12,306 nucleotides of DNA from Prevotella sp. (GTDB lineage Bacteria; Bacteroidota; Bacteroidia; Bacteroidales; Dysgonomonadaceae). Positions 1 through 7,981 of the stretch are shown piece after piece; within the stretch, counting starts at the first letter, position 1; each line of letters starts with the position of its first letter. A program made the position numbers and the translations under genes. The notes under the pieces were generated by a model. The model worked only from the letters and a program-made list of their open reading frames with translations, was not told the origin of the DNA and did not search any database. The stretch spans positions 1 to 12,306 of the forward strand of contig JAISES010000342.1 of assembly GCA_031263965.1 (NCBI GenBank). Direction: 5' to 3'.

Positions 1-1
1 C

Positions 2-112
2 GCCGACTTTATCTGCGTAGGCATGTTCGACTTTCAGGTAGTAGACGACGTAAACACCTGCATCGACACACTCCAAAAACTCCAGAACAGGAAACGGGAG
101 TGGTATACGTGA
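2..112 (+). CDS. C-terminal end of an unrecognised protein (5' truncated)
   Basis: An open frame runs in from the left edge and ends at TGA 110-112, giving 36 residues beginning ADFICVGMFDFQVVDDVN and ending in KREWYT. The codon pattern and a sensible amphipathic tail (CIDTLQKLQNRK) suggest a real gene end. I do not recognise the family with confidence; the tail resembles C-termini of Bacteroidetes enzymes annotated as oxidoreductases, but that is only an impression. It is separated from the next gene by about 320 bases with dyad symmetry, so it is probably not part of the sialic acid operon. Confidence 0.6.
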   Translation, partial: ADFICVGMFDFQVVDDVNTCIDTLQKLQNRKREWYT

Positions 113-145
113 GGGAATAGGGCTAAAAATTTCATGCCATTTTCA

Positions 146-226
146 GGCTGAAAGCAGACTGAAAGGTCGTCTTTCAGCCATAGCCATTTATGCACAACTA
201 TTTACAAGCCGGCTGTAAGCTGAAAG
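146..226. repeat. Cluster of CTGAAAG direct/inverted repeats and a GCCGGC dyad
   Basis: GGCTGAAAG at 146-154 is exactly reverse-complemented by CTTTCAGCC at 171-179. A second CTGAAAG at 159-165 can pair with CTTTCAG 171-177 around a 5-base loop (GTCGT). A third direct copy, GCTGAAAG, is at 219-226. Between them, TTACA-A-GCCGGC-TGTAA (202-218) is a near-perfect palindrome with one extra A. The alternative pairings could form a transcript end for the upstream gene, but no T-run follows either stem, so a classical intrinsic terminator is not supported. A protein-binding site is the other possibility. Confidence 0.5.
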
Positions 227-323
227 AAGGGGTAAAAAAAATACCTGTATAGGTGGATAATTCTCCTCTGACCACAAGGCCTGCTATCGAACGCAGGTTT
301 TAATAAGTGTGGCGTAAGAATCA

Positions 324-355
324 TTTGTTAATAATACGAAAAAATAATACATTCT
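324..355 (+). promoter_or_regulatory. Candidate Bacteroides-type promoter (weak)
   Basis: Bacteroidetes sigma-ABfr promoters use TTTG near -33 and TAnnTTTG near -7. TTTG at 324-327 is followed 20 bases later by TACATTCT (348-355), a partial -7 match, placing the start near 361. An alternative pair is ATTG 356-359 with GTTATTTG 380-387, also with 20-base spacing; its -7 element would overlap the dyad at 382-398. Both are imperfect matches in AT-rich DNA, so neither is secure. Confidence 0.25.
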
Positions 356-381
356 ATTGCGTATGTAAAATATATTACAGT

Positions 382-398
382 TATTTGTCAGACAAATA
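382..398. promoter_or_regulatory. Putative GntR/FadR-type operator palindrome
   Basis: TATTTGTC-A-GACAAATA is a perfect 8+1+8 dyad, 36 bases before the regulator start. Its core TTGTCAGACAA fits the T.GT-N3-AC.A pattern known for FadR-subfamily GntR regulators, which is the subfamily of the adjacent gene. It lies at or just downstream of the possible promoters, where binding would repress. The inferred role is autoregulation and sialate-responsive control of the cluster. I saw no second full copy elsewhere in the window. Confidence 0.55.
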
Positions 399-433
399 TT
401 ACTAATAAGATTAATCCATCTAATATTATAAAT

Positions 434-1147
434 ATGGAGACCTTAAAAATATGTACACATACAGTAACATTAGTAGATCAGGTAGAAGACAAGCTCCTTA
501 CCTATTTTAAAGAAAAAGATTTTCATGCCGGAGATGCCATTCCCAATGAATTTGAACTGGCGGCTGCTTTAGGAGTGGCTCGAAGTGTGCTGAGGGAAGC
601 GCTTAGCCGGCTAAAGATGATGGGGATGATAGAAACAAGGACTCGCAGAGGGATGATACTTACCGAACCCTCCATTTTGGGAGGCATGAAGCGGGTAGTA
701 GACCCACGCATCCTGAGCGAAGATTCCCTGTTTGATATCCTGGGCTTCCGTATTGCGTTGGAGATAGGAATATGCAGTGACATATTCAAAAATATAACCC
801 CCGAAGACATTGAAGACCTGGAAGATATCGACAGAATGGGCATCGCTTTTGAAAACAACGAGTATGCCCCGATCAGTGAATTTTCCTTTCATTCCAAATT
901 ATATGAAATAACCGGAAACAAAACCATTTCAGAGTTTCAGGAAATCATCCATCCGGTCATGACTTTTGTCAAAGACAAATTCAAGGATTTGCTTGAACCG
1001 ATCAACATTGAAATGAAAAAGAAAAACAAAATAGTCACCCACACGGATCTTCTCGGTTACATAAAAAAGAAAGATCAGAGCGGATACCGAAAAGCAATAG
1101 AACAACACTTCGCAGTGTATAAGATATTTATGAGGAATAGAATTTGA
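434..1147 (+). CDS. GntR-family transcriptional regulator with FCD domain (FadR subfamily), likely sialic acid-responsive
   Basis: A 237-residue protein with an N-terminal winged helix (about residues 12-76; PNEFELAAALGVARSVLREAL is the recognition region, followed by the wing around RTRRG) and an all-helical FCD ligand domain (about 95-232). FCD landmarks are R106/E110 in the first helices, EFSFH with H153 followed by EITGN, H203 (VTHTDL) and H225 (EQHF), which match the usual metal/ligand histidines. The Asp normally found just before the first His is Glu149 here. E. coli NanR belongs to the same subfamily, and position at the head of nan-type genes makes a NanR-like role likely, but the effector is not shown by sequence. 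ATG 434 is the only early in-frame Met. The stop lies 23 bases before the preferred start of the next gene. The palindrome at 382-398 is the likely autoregulatory site. Confidence 0.9.
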   Translation: METLKICTHTVTLVDQVEDKLLTYFKEKDFHAGDAIPNEFELAAALGVARSVLREALSRLKMMGMIETRTRRGMILTEPSILGGMKRVVDPRILSEDSLFDILGFRIALEIGICSDIFKNITPEDIEDLEDIDRMGIAFENNEYAPISEFSFHSKLYEITGNKTISEFQEIIHPVMTFVKDKFKDLLEPINIEMKKKNKIVTHTDLLGYIKKKDQSGYRKAIEQHFAVYKIFMRNRI

Positions 1148-1170
1148 CAACTATCAACAAACGGTTACTT

Positions 1171-2241
1171 ATGCCTGATACCATTAAAACAGTTATCCTT
1201 ATGAGTTTAATAAGTCTTTATGCCTTGCCGCTATCGGCCAGTAAACCGGTGAAGTGGGATAATACATTGTCGCTTCCGGCGATAAACGGACAAGTCAATA
1301 GTGGGGTGGGGGGCGCCTATTCCGGTTTTATTGGCGATCTGCTCGTAATTGCAGGCGGCTCTAATTTCCCGGAAGGCATGCCTTGGGAAGACGGAAGAAA
1401 AGTATGGCATAGCACGCTCTATTTTATAGATACGAAAGACGCAGGCTCTTGTTGGACAATTGTTGAAAATGCTTTGCCTGTTCCATTAGGGTATGGCGTT
1501 TCGATACAGTTGCCGGATGGCTTGCTGTGTATTGGCGGGTGCGACTCTTCACAATGCTACAGCAATATGTTCGAAATTAAACTAAAGGAAGGAAAGCTTT
1601 CCCTGTCCCACGAATGGCCTTCTCTGCCTGTCCCATTAGCCAATATGACAGGAACATTAGTCGACAATAAAATATATATTGCCGGCGGACAGGAAAGCAT
1701 GGAAAAACAGGAAGCCACCAATCACTTCTTCATGCTGGATATTTCCAATAAAAAGCAAGGGTGGACGGTATTGCCCTCCTGGCCGGGAGAGGCGAGAGGT
1801 TTTTCTGTTTGTGCAGCACAAAGCAACGGCTTAGCTAACTGTTTTTATCTTTTCAGCGGGCGCAACTATAAAGGGGATGATGTCAAGATACTTTCGGACG
1901 GTTATTGCTATAATCCAACATTGAATAGCTGGAAGAAACTTGATGGAAGATTCCCCGTAATGGCAGGTACGGCATTGGCGGCAGATACAAATCATATTCT
2001 GTTGTTTGGCGGAGCGCAACAAATAATCCCGGGTTCATATCATCATCCCGGCTTTGACAAAACCCTGCGGCTTTATAATACGGCAACCAATACGATGGTT
2101 GAAAAAGAAACAATCCCATACCCCGTAGCAGTCACGACAAATGCGATACAAAAAGGAAACACCATGTACATAACAAGCGGAGAAATAAAACCCGGAATCC
2201 GGACCCCTGTTATTCTGCGAGGGATAAGGCTAAACGATTGA
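1171..2241 (+). CDS. nanM: Secreted kelch-type (cyclically permuted) N-acetylneuraminate mutarotase-like protein
   Basis: About 356 residues from ATG 1171. The start gives a clean signal peptide (MPDTIKTVILMSLISLYALPLSA, then SKPVKW), so export to the periplasm is expected. A frame extension to TTG 1144, overlapping the regulator stop by four bases, adds nine polar residues and is less likely. The body shows kelch-like blades: repeated GG doublets after hydrophobic strands (LVIAGGSN, LLCIGGCDS, IYIAGGQE, ILLFGGAQ) and blade-ending tryptophans (WTVLPSWP, WKKLDG). Known NanM enzymes are six-bladed kelch propellers of similar length that speed conversion of alpha- to beta-sialate. Co-directional location before the lyase supports this role. 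Substrate specificity is inferred from context. A (TTA)4 run at 2245-2256 lies in the short AT-rich spacer to the next gene. Confidence 0.82.
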   Translation: MPDTIKTVILMSLISLYALPLSASKPVKWDNTLSLPAINGQVNSGVGGAYSGFIGDLLVIAGGSNFPEGMPWEDGRKVWHSTLYFIDTKDAGSCWTIVENALPVPLGYGVSIQLPDGLLCIGGCDSSQCYSNMFEIKLKEGKLSLSHEWPSLPVPLANMTGTLVDNKIYIAGGQESMEKQEATNHFFMLDISNKKQGWTVLPSWPGEARGFSVCAAQSNGLANCFYLFSGRNYKGDDVKILSDGYCYNPTLNSWKKLDGRFPVMAGTALAADTNHILLFGGAQQIIPGSYHHPGFDKTLRLYNTATNTMVEKETIPYPVAVTTNAIQKGNTMYITSGEIKPGIRTPVILRGIRLND

Positions 2242-2278
2242 ATGTTATTATTATTATTCAAAATAAATCAACGAAGTA

Positions 2279-3196
2279 ATGAGAGATTATCAACAATTAA
2301 GAGGTTTGGTGGCAGCCGCTTTCACTCCAATGGATGAAGCGGGTAATGTGAACTTGCCGGTTATTGATTCGTATGCCGAATATTTAACCAAGACAGGTAT
2401 TACCGGCGTATTTATTTGTGGAACCACCGGCGAATCAGCCTCACTTACAACCGGGGAACGGAAAGACATTGCCATTGCCTGGGTGAATGCTGTAAAAGAA
2501 AAGATGAAGGTCATTGTACACGTGGGCAGCAATTCGTACCCTCAGGCAATGGAGTTGGCGCGTCATGCAAATGAAATCGGCGCAGACGGCATTTCCGCCA
2601 TTGCCCCCAGCTTTTTTAAACCGGAAAAGGTTTCGGATTTGATCGGTTTCTTTGAGCCGATTGCCAAAAGTGCGGAAGAGCTTCCGTTCTATTATTACAA
2701 TATGCCGTCTATGACAGGCGTAAACCTTTCTGTTCCCCTCTTCCTCGCAGAAGGGAAAAAGCGCATCCCCAATCTGGCAGGTGTGAAATATACCCATAAC
2801 AACCTGATGGAAATGGCTGAATGCCTCCGCTTGGAAGATGGACGGTTTGAAGTACTGCACGGTTACGACGAAATATTGATAACCGGCCTTGCCTTGGGAG
2901 CGGTAGCAGGAATCGGAAGCACGTACAATTATATTTCGGAAATATATCTGGGTATAATAGACGCCTTTGAAAAAGGAGATATGGATACTGCCCGCAAACT
3001 ACAAATGAAATCCATTGAAATCGTAAAAATATTTAATAAATACGGAGGAGGCGTACGCGGCGGAAAGGCGATTATGAACTTATTAAATATTAAATGTGGG
3101 CCCTGCCGTCTTCCTTTTGCACCTTTCAGCAAGGAAGAATACGAACAATTGAAAGCAGACCTTGAAAAGGTCGGATTTTTTAACGTAAAAAAGTAA
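2279..3196 (+). CDS. nanA: N-acetylneuraminate lyase (sialate aldolase)
   Basis: This 305-residue cytoplasmic class I aldolase of the DHDPS/NAL TIM-barrel family cleaves N-acetylneuraminate to N-acetylmannosamine and pyruvate. Visible landmarks are the pyruvate-binding GTTGE at 48-52 (family GxxGE), Tyr140 (YYYNMP), and Schiff-base Lys170 in GVKYTHNN. Sialate-specific positions known from the E. coli enzyme also line up: Thr172, then GYDE (G195, D197, E198), then GSTYN (S214). Together these separate it from dihydrodipicolinate synthase. Length matches the family. It starts 37 bases after the mutarotase stop in an AT-rich leader without a strong ribosome site, as is common in Bacteroidetes. 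The name nanL is also used for this enzyme in Bacteroides. The stop codon forms the first bases of a hairpin stem. Confidence 0.95.
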   Translation: MRDYQQLRGLVAAAFTPMDEAGNVNLPVIDSYAEYLTKTGITGVFICGTTGESASLTTGERKDIAIAWVNAVKEKMKVIVHVGSNSYPQAMELARHANEIGADGISAIAPSFFKPEKVSDLIGFFEPIAKSAEELPFYYYNMPSMTGVNLSVPLFLAEGKKRIPNLAGVKYTHNNLMEMAECLRLEDGRFEVLHGYDEILITGLALGAVAGIGSTYNYISEIYLGIIDAFEKGDMDTARKLQMKSIEIVKIFNKYGGGVRGGKAIMNLLNIKCGPCRLPFAPFSKEEYEQLKADLEKVGFFNVKK

Positions 3197-3230
3197 GGAG
3201 AACGTACTTTGGCGAGTCCAATTCTCCTTA
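3194..3230 (+). other. Intercistronic hairpin between lyase and SusC genes
   Basis: TAAGGAGAA (3194-3202, beginning with the lyase stop codon) is the exact reverse complement of TTCTCCTTA (3222-3230). Inside, TTGG (3209-3212) can pair with CCAA (3218-3221) around loop CGAGT, leaving a six-base bulge on the 5' side. No T-run follows, so it is not a standard terminator. It may set mRNA stability or expression ratio between the low-level enzyme and the highly expressed porin, or act as an attenuator. Confidence 0.55.
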
Positions 3231-3277
3231 CAAACATGAAAATCTTAAAAACAACTATTTTTAAAATCAGTACAAAG

Positions 3278-6200
3278 ATGAACAAATTAAATCACTTTTA
3301 CCTAATTTTATTCTCGTTAATGTTTTCTGCCAATACTCTTTTTGCACAGGAAATGAATGTTACGGGAACAGTAATTGACAATGAAGGATTAACACTTCCA
3401 GGCGTATCCGTTTCTATTAAAGGAACTACTCAGGGAACAATTACGGATATAGATGGAAATTACGAATTAAAAGCAACGAAAGGTTCAACCCTTCTCTTTT
3501 CGTATGTAGGATATGTTTCTCAGGAAATAAAAGTTGAGAATCTGTCGAAGATAAATGTTACGCTGTTAGTATCTACCGTTGGATTAGATGAAGTTGTAGT
3601 TGTTGGTTATGGCACACAATCCAGGAGAACCATCACTTCCGCCATCACGAAAGTAGGAGGTGAAACACTACAAAACATTCCGATCAGTACAGTCGGAGAT
3701 GGTCTAAAAGGAAAAATTGCCGGTGCAAGATTATATTCGAATAACAACGCTCCCGGTTCTGATGCGGTAATCCGTATTCGTGGTGGTTCTTCCATCAATA
3801 AAAGCAATGATCCTCTGATTCTTGTAGATGGAGTAGAAAGGGCTTTCTCCGGTTTAAATCCGAATGATATAGAATCCATTGAAGTATTAAAAGATGCAGC
3901 ATCTACAGCCATTTATGGATCAAGAGCATCTAATGGGGTTGTTCTTATTACTACTAAAAAAGGTTCCATGGGTAAAGCCCCCACTATTACATTCGAAGCC
4001 AATGTAGCACTTCAGGAAGCGGAAACTCTATATAACTTCATGAATGCGGAAGACTACCTTCGGACTGTACGGCCCGCTGTTGCGGTGAGTGCGACATCTC
4101 AATATAACAGTATGGATGGTTATTCTGCAAGTTCTGGAAATACGGAAACATCAATCTATTCCACACGTTATTTGAGAGATGGTGAATCTGTGCCGGTAGG
4201 TTACAAATCTATGCAAGACCCGATAGATCCGACAAAAACATTAATTTTCCAAGACAACAACTTCCAAGATGAAATATATAGAAAAAATGCCTGGCAGAAT
4301 TATTATATTGGCCTTAATGGAGGATCAGAAACGGCCAAATACAATGCCAGCCTTGGATACACAGATGATGCCGGTGTGGCTATTGCAACGGGTTATTCGC
4401 GTTTAAGCATGCGTACAGGTATAGACGTAAATATCAGTAAAAACCTGACCTTTGCAGCAGGATTTGATTACTCTAAAACTGATTCGGAAGAGTATGATAA
4501 CCAAATGAATATTATTTCTCGCGGTTTAGCGACTCCTCCAACCCAAAAGAAGTATAATGAAGATGGCACTCCCACTAAAGGATACAATGCCACATCCCCC
4601 AATCCTTTATGGTATGCCTATTATAATGATGTGAGCCGTACGGATAAGCGTTTGTCAGCTTTCGGAAAACTCACTTATCGCATTATTGATGGATTAAAGG
4701 CTGATGTGCAGCTTTCTACGTATGATCATCATTACAAATTCGACAGCTTTGTCAAAGCTCATGAATTCAATGGCTTACGTCCAACGACTGCTACTTTTAA
4801 CGAATTGGAAAGAAATAAATTGGAAGCTTATGGTACATATAATAAAACAATAGGCAATCATTCTTTTTCCGTTATGGGCGGATATTCATACCAGAAAGAC
4901 AATAGTGAAGATATGTCTGCTTCTGCCAATGGAGCAAGTTCAGACAAAGTGCCTACATTGACGGCGGGCCCGAATAAAACTGCTGCGACCAGCAGTTTTA
5001 CAGAAGATGTTACGATTGGTTATTTCGGACGTCTTTCCTATGATTTTCAAAAGAAATATTTGTTTTCTGCGACGTTCCGTGAAGACGCGTCATCCCGTTT
5101 TGCCAAAGGTAATCAATGGGGCTTCTTCCCTGGCGCATCTTTGGGGTGGGTGGCCTCAGACGAACATTTCATGAAGGATGTTAAAAACTTGGATAATTTG
5201 AAATTAAGGGTCAGTTATGGGCAGACCGGTAATAATTCCATTGGATTATACGATGCATATGGGAGATATTCAACAAATGCGAAATACGACGGCGTCGCCG
5301 GTATTCTTCCTTCAACCATGCCTAATACCGACCTGACATGGGAAGTCTCTACCCAGTTAGACCTTGGGTTCGACTTGTCTATATTTAATAATAGAATTTC
5401 AGTAAGTGCTGATTATTTCGACAAAAGAACCGACAATTTGCTATTTAGCAAAGAACTACCCAACACATCCGGATTTAGTAATGTGCAAACAAATATTGGT
5501 AAAGTAAAGTTTTATGGGTTCGATGTTGAAATAACTTCTACAAACATAAGAACAAAAGACTTTGACTGGTCATCCAAATTCACTTGGAGTTTTGTTAAAA
5601 ACAAGGTTTTGAAGTTGCCGGATAACGGTCGGGATAAGAATCGGATCGGGGGTATTACATTAGCCGATGGAACAGCATATGGAGGTACGGCAGAAGGCGA
5701 ATCATTATATAGTTATTATGGGTACATGGTAGATTATATCATTGAAACACAAGGACAAGCCGATAATGCCATGTATGATTCCAGCGCAAAAGGTTATCGT
5801 CATTCTGATGACCAAAGAATAGCCGGGAGAAAGGAAATTGGTGATTACGAATGGAAAAACAGGGATGGAAGTCTTCAAAGAGATGGAAAAGATTACATTG
5901 ACAATCAGGATCAGTTTTTCCTTGGATATACGGTTCCCCATTCAACAGGTGGATTGAATAACAATTTCATATATAAGAATTTCAGCTTGAATATATTCTT
6001 GGATTGGGCGTTGGGACATTCCATCAACCAAAATTCCGAAATGCGTTATTTCATGAATACATTTGCTAATAATTATACGTTGATAGATGAAGTAAAACAA
6101 TGCTGGACACAACCAGGTGATAATACCAAATATGCACGATTTACAGCAAATGACCCTGATAATGGTAATGCAAATTTCAGTAGAACATCAAATATTTTTA

Positions 6201-6442
6201 ATTACAAAGGTGATTATTTATGTGTTAGAGAAGTCAGTTTGCAGTACAATGTCCCAACTATTCCAATTAACAAATTGGGGATGCAAAATCTGGCCATAAC
6301 TCTGTCTGGTAATAATTTACACTATTTTACTGCTGTAAAGGGTGTTTCTCCGGAAGTAGGAGCAAATACTACGTATGATACATCTTATTACAATTATCCT
6401 CCAATCAGGCGGTATTCTATTGGCGTAAAGGTTACATTCTAA
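3278..6442 (+). CDS. nanO: SusC/RagA-type TonB-dependent outer-membrane transporter for sialic acid
   Basis: From ATG 3278 the protein is 1054 residues. This start gives a compact signal peptide (MNKLNHFYLILFSLMFSANTLFA, cut before Q24). ATG 3236 is an alternative that lengthens the n-region by 14 residues; TTG 3209 falls inside the upstream hairpin and is unlikely. Order of parts: carboxypeptidase-regulatory-like/CNA-B domain (27-98), TonB box DEVVVVGYGTQ (104-114), plug (about 118-228, with IRIRGGSS and PLILVDGVER), then a beta-barrel ending in VKVTF with terminal Phe. There is no extra N-terminal STN signalling domain, so anti-sigma-coupled regulation is not expected. The pair partner follows 33 bases later. 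SusC proteins import bound ligands across the outer membrane. Sialate as cargo is inferred from the lyase, sialidase and mutarotase neighbours, as for NanO of Tannerella/Bacteroides. Confidence 0.88.
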   Translation: MNKLNHFYLILFSLMFSANTLFAQEMNVTGTVIDNEGLTLPGVSVSIKGTTQGTITDIDGNYELKATKGSTLLFSYVGYVSQEIKVENLSKINVTLLVSTVGLDEVVVVGYGTQSRRTITSAITKVGGETLQNIPISTVGDGLKGKIAGARLYSNNNAPGSDAVIRIRGGSSINKSNDPLILVDGVERAFSGLNPNDIESIEVLKDAASTAIYGSRASNGVVLITTKKGSMGKAPTITFEANVALQEAETLYNFMNAEDYLRTVRPAVAVSATSQYNSMDGYSASSGNTETSIYSTRYLRDGESVPVGYKSMQDPIDPTKTLIFQDNNFQDEIYRKNAWQNYYIGLNGGSETAKYNASLGYTDDAGVAIATGYSRLSMRTGIDVNISKNLTFAAGFDYSKTDSEEYDNQMNIISRGLATPPTQKKYNEDGTPTKGYNATSPNPLWYAYYNDVSRTDKRLSAFGKLTYRIIDGLKADVQLSTYDHHYKFDSFVKAHEFNGLRPTTATFNELERNKLEAYGTYNKTIGNHSFSVMGGYSYQKDNSEDMSASANGASSDKVPTLTAGPNKTAATSSFTEDVTIGYFGRLSYDFQKKYLFSATFREDASSRFAKGNQWGFFPGASLGWVASDEHFMKDVKNLDNLKLRVSYGQTGNNSIGLYDAYGRYSTNAKYDGVAGILPSTMPNTDLTWEVSTQLDLGFDLSIFNNRISVSADYFDKRTDNLLFSKELPNTSGFSNVQTNIGKVKFYGFDVEITSTNIRTKDFDWSSKFTWSFVKNKVLKLPDNGRDKNRIGGITLADGTAYGGTAEGESLYSYYGYMVDYIIETQGQADNAMYDSSAKGYRHSDDQRIAGRKEIGDYEWKNRDGSLQRDGKDYIDNQDQFFLGYTVPHSTGGLNNNFIYKNFSLNIFLDWALGHSINQNSEMRYFMNTFANNYTLIDEVKQCWTQPGDNTKYARFTANDPDNGNANFSRTSNIFNYKGDYLCVREVSLQYNVPTIPINKLGMQNLAITLSGNNLHYFTAVKGVSPEVGANTTYDTSYYNYPPIRRYSIGVKVTF

Positions 6443-6475
6443 TTATTTTATAACCCAACTATTAAATATAATATT

Positions 6476-7930
6476 ATGAGATTTATAGTTATATTATCAG
6501 TATTATTCATTGGAATTTCTCTATCGTCTTGCCATGATGACTTAGACGTGAGCCAGAAAAGTGAAGTGTCCGCTCAATCCATGTGGCAGGATGAAGGAGA
6601 TGCCTTGTCTGCCATGTATGGATTATATAATAGATTTCGTTCAGCGTTTAATGCTAACTATATTTATTGGGGCGAATACCGCACAGGTTTATGGGCCGAC
6701 GGGCTTGCCGGACAAACGACAAGAGATCAGGTTTATCAGAATCAATTAGCCCCAGACCATGGACAGGCAAACTGGGCGGATGTTTATACAACAATAAATG
6801 CTGCAAATCTTGTGCTTAAGCATACTCCCGATATCTCTTTTGCAGATGAAAATACGAAAAATAAAGTTTTGGCGAATGCTTATTATGTACGTGCTTTCTG
6901 TTATTATTGGATTGGGCGTATTTGGGGAGATGCACCGATTTTGCTGGAAGGATTTGAGTCCGACAAGCAAGAAGGATTATTCCCAACCCGTGATCCGGCA
7001 GATGCTGTGTTTAAACAAGTCGAAGATGATATTAATTCGGCTATAAGTATAATGCCGGCATCAGTCAATGACAGAAACCTTGCATCTCTTGGTTCATTGA
7101 ATATATTGAAAGCTGATTACAATCTTTGGATGTACAAAGTTCGCAATGGCGGGGATGCTGCTTTGGAAAATGCCGCTTCGGCTGTCAATGCTGTACTAAA
7201 CAATGCGAATTATTCCCTGGCAGACAATTTTTCATCTGTTTTTGAAAATGAAGAAGGCCCTGAAATCATATTTGCATGGAGCTATATTCAAGACGAATAT
7301 ACAGGAGGATATCCAGCTGACTATTTGGTTCCTTCGCAATATATTTCTCCTGAATATATAGACAATCCGGTAAAAGTGGGTAGTCACCAACAATGGTGCT
7401 TCTATACCCAAGAGTACAAGGCTTTATTAAGTGAGAATGAAAATGACCAACGTACCATCGTTAGCTTTGAAACATTCTATGATGACCAAAAGGACGGCAT
7501 ATTCCAATGGATCAATAAATTTGCAGGGAACTGGGTAAATGGAACCCGTATTTTCGATTCTGATGTGGTTGTTTACAGGTTTGCTGATGCCATACTTTTT
7601 GATGCGGAAATTAAAAATGCCAGAAACGATCGTGCCGGCGCCATAGCGGCATTAAATAAAATTGCCAAACGGGCATATAGTGAAGATAATTTCTATGCTC
7701 TCACACTTTCAAAAGAAGAAATTGATGAGGCAATCCTGACTGAACGTCTGAAAGAATTTCCGGCAGAAGGAAAACTTTGGTGGGATTATCTTCGTTTTAA
7801 TGTGGCATTCAAAAGGAATCCATATCTGAAAGGGCGTGAAAATGAATTGAATGTATTGTTGTGGCCGGTATCTTCTGCTTCTATAAACAGAAATCCGAAT
7901 ATTACACAAACACCCGGTTATGACAAATAG
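6476..7930 (+). CDS. nanU: SusD/RagB-type surface glycan-binding lipoprotein
   Basis: A 484-residue lipoprotein: the short signal MRFIVILSVLFIGISLSSC gives lipobox LSSC with lipidated Cys19. The acidic residues right after it (HDDLD) fit the Bacteroidetes surface-export preference. The N-terminal region is typical of the SusD fold, with tetratricopeptide-like helices: QSMWQDEGDALSAMYGLYNR, then the family stretch around ANAYYVRAFCYYWIGRIWGDAPI. The C-terminal SusD domain includes LTERLKEFPAEGKLWWDYLRF and ends with RNPNITQTPGY. It should cap the preceding SusC barrel and bind the ligand at the cell surface. NanU proteins of this context bind sialic acid, but specificity here is inferred from neighbours only. 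Confidence 0.88.
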   Translation: MRFIVILSVLFIGISLSSCHDDLDVSQKSEVSAQSMWQDEGDALSAMYGLYNRFRSAFNANYIYWGEYRTGLWADGLAGQTTRDQVYQNQLAPDHGQANWADVYTTINAANLVLKHTPDISFADENTKNKVLANAYYVRAFCYYWIGRIWGDAPILLEGFESDKQEGLFPTRDPADAVFKQVEDDINSAISIMPASVNDRNLASLGSLNILKADYNLWMYKVRNGGDAALENAASAVNAVLNNANYSLADNFSSVFENEEGPEIIFAWSYIQDEYTGGYPADYLVPSQYISPEYIDNPVKVGSHQQWCFYTQEYKALLSENENDQRTIVSFETFYDDQKDGIFQWINKFAGNWVNGTRIFDSDVVVYRFADAILFDAEIKNARNDRAGAIAALNKIAKRAYSEDNFYALTLSKEEIDEAILTERLKEFPAEGKLWWDYLRFNVAFKRNPYLKGRENELNVLLWPVSSASINRNPNITQTPGYDK

Positions 7931-7981
7931 TCTAAAGCAAAACATTCATGGATCATGATCATTTATATTTCCGGCAAGTAT

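Larger units (their letters stand above)
113..433. other. Intergenic region upstream of the regulator
   Basis: About 320 bases without a convincing gene. The left half (113-230) is moderately GC-rich and carries several CTGAAAG/CTTTCAG copies plus a GCCGGC-centred dyad. The right half (about 300-433) is strongly AT-rich and carries a possible promoter and a 17-bp operator-like palindrome. No tRNA, small RNA or small ORF with credible start signals was seen. This is the only long non-coding stretch in the window, so it most likely holds the transcription start of the downstream cluster. Confidence 0.7.

Noticed and set aside
159..177. Intrinsic terminator for the leftmost gene
   Set aside because: A 7-bp stem with a 5-base loop exists, but no T-run follows and the arms are not GC-rich; kept only as a repeat element.
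523..892. Antisense open frames over the regulator (93 and 111 residues, minus strand)
   Set aside because: They lie wholly opposite a well-supported coding gene, have no recognisable domain, and have composition expected of a shadow frame.
2245..2258. (TTA)4 run as a phase-variable repeat
   Set aside because: Only four units in an AT-rich spacer, with no promoter elements around it whose spacing it would change.
2441..2860. 139-residue minus-strand open frame over the lyase
   Set aside because: It is opposite a highly conserved enzyme; its residue make-up (rich in His, Phe, Cys) is typical of antisense translation.
2279..3196. Dihydrodipicolinate synthase instead of sialate lyase
   Set aside because: The GYDE and GSTYN segments and Thr172 match sialate-lyase specificity residues, and the neighbours are sialic acid genes.
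3209..3235. TTG 3209 as start of the SusC gene
   Set aside because: It falls inside the intercistronic hairpin and adds residues that precede, not improve, the signal peptide; ATG 3278 (or 3236) explains the protein better.
3350..3575. STN anti-sigma signalling domain at the SusC N-terminus
   Set aside because: Only the carboxypeptidase-regulatory-like domain and TonB box are present before the plug; there is no room for an STN domain and no sigma/anti-sigma pair nearby.
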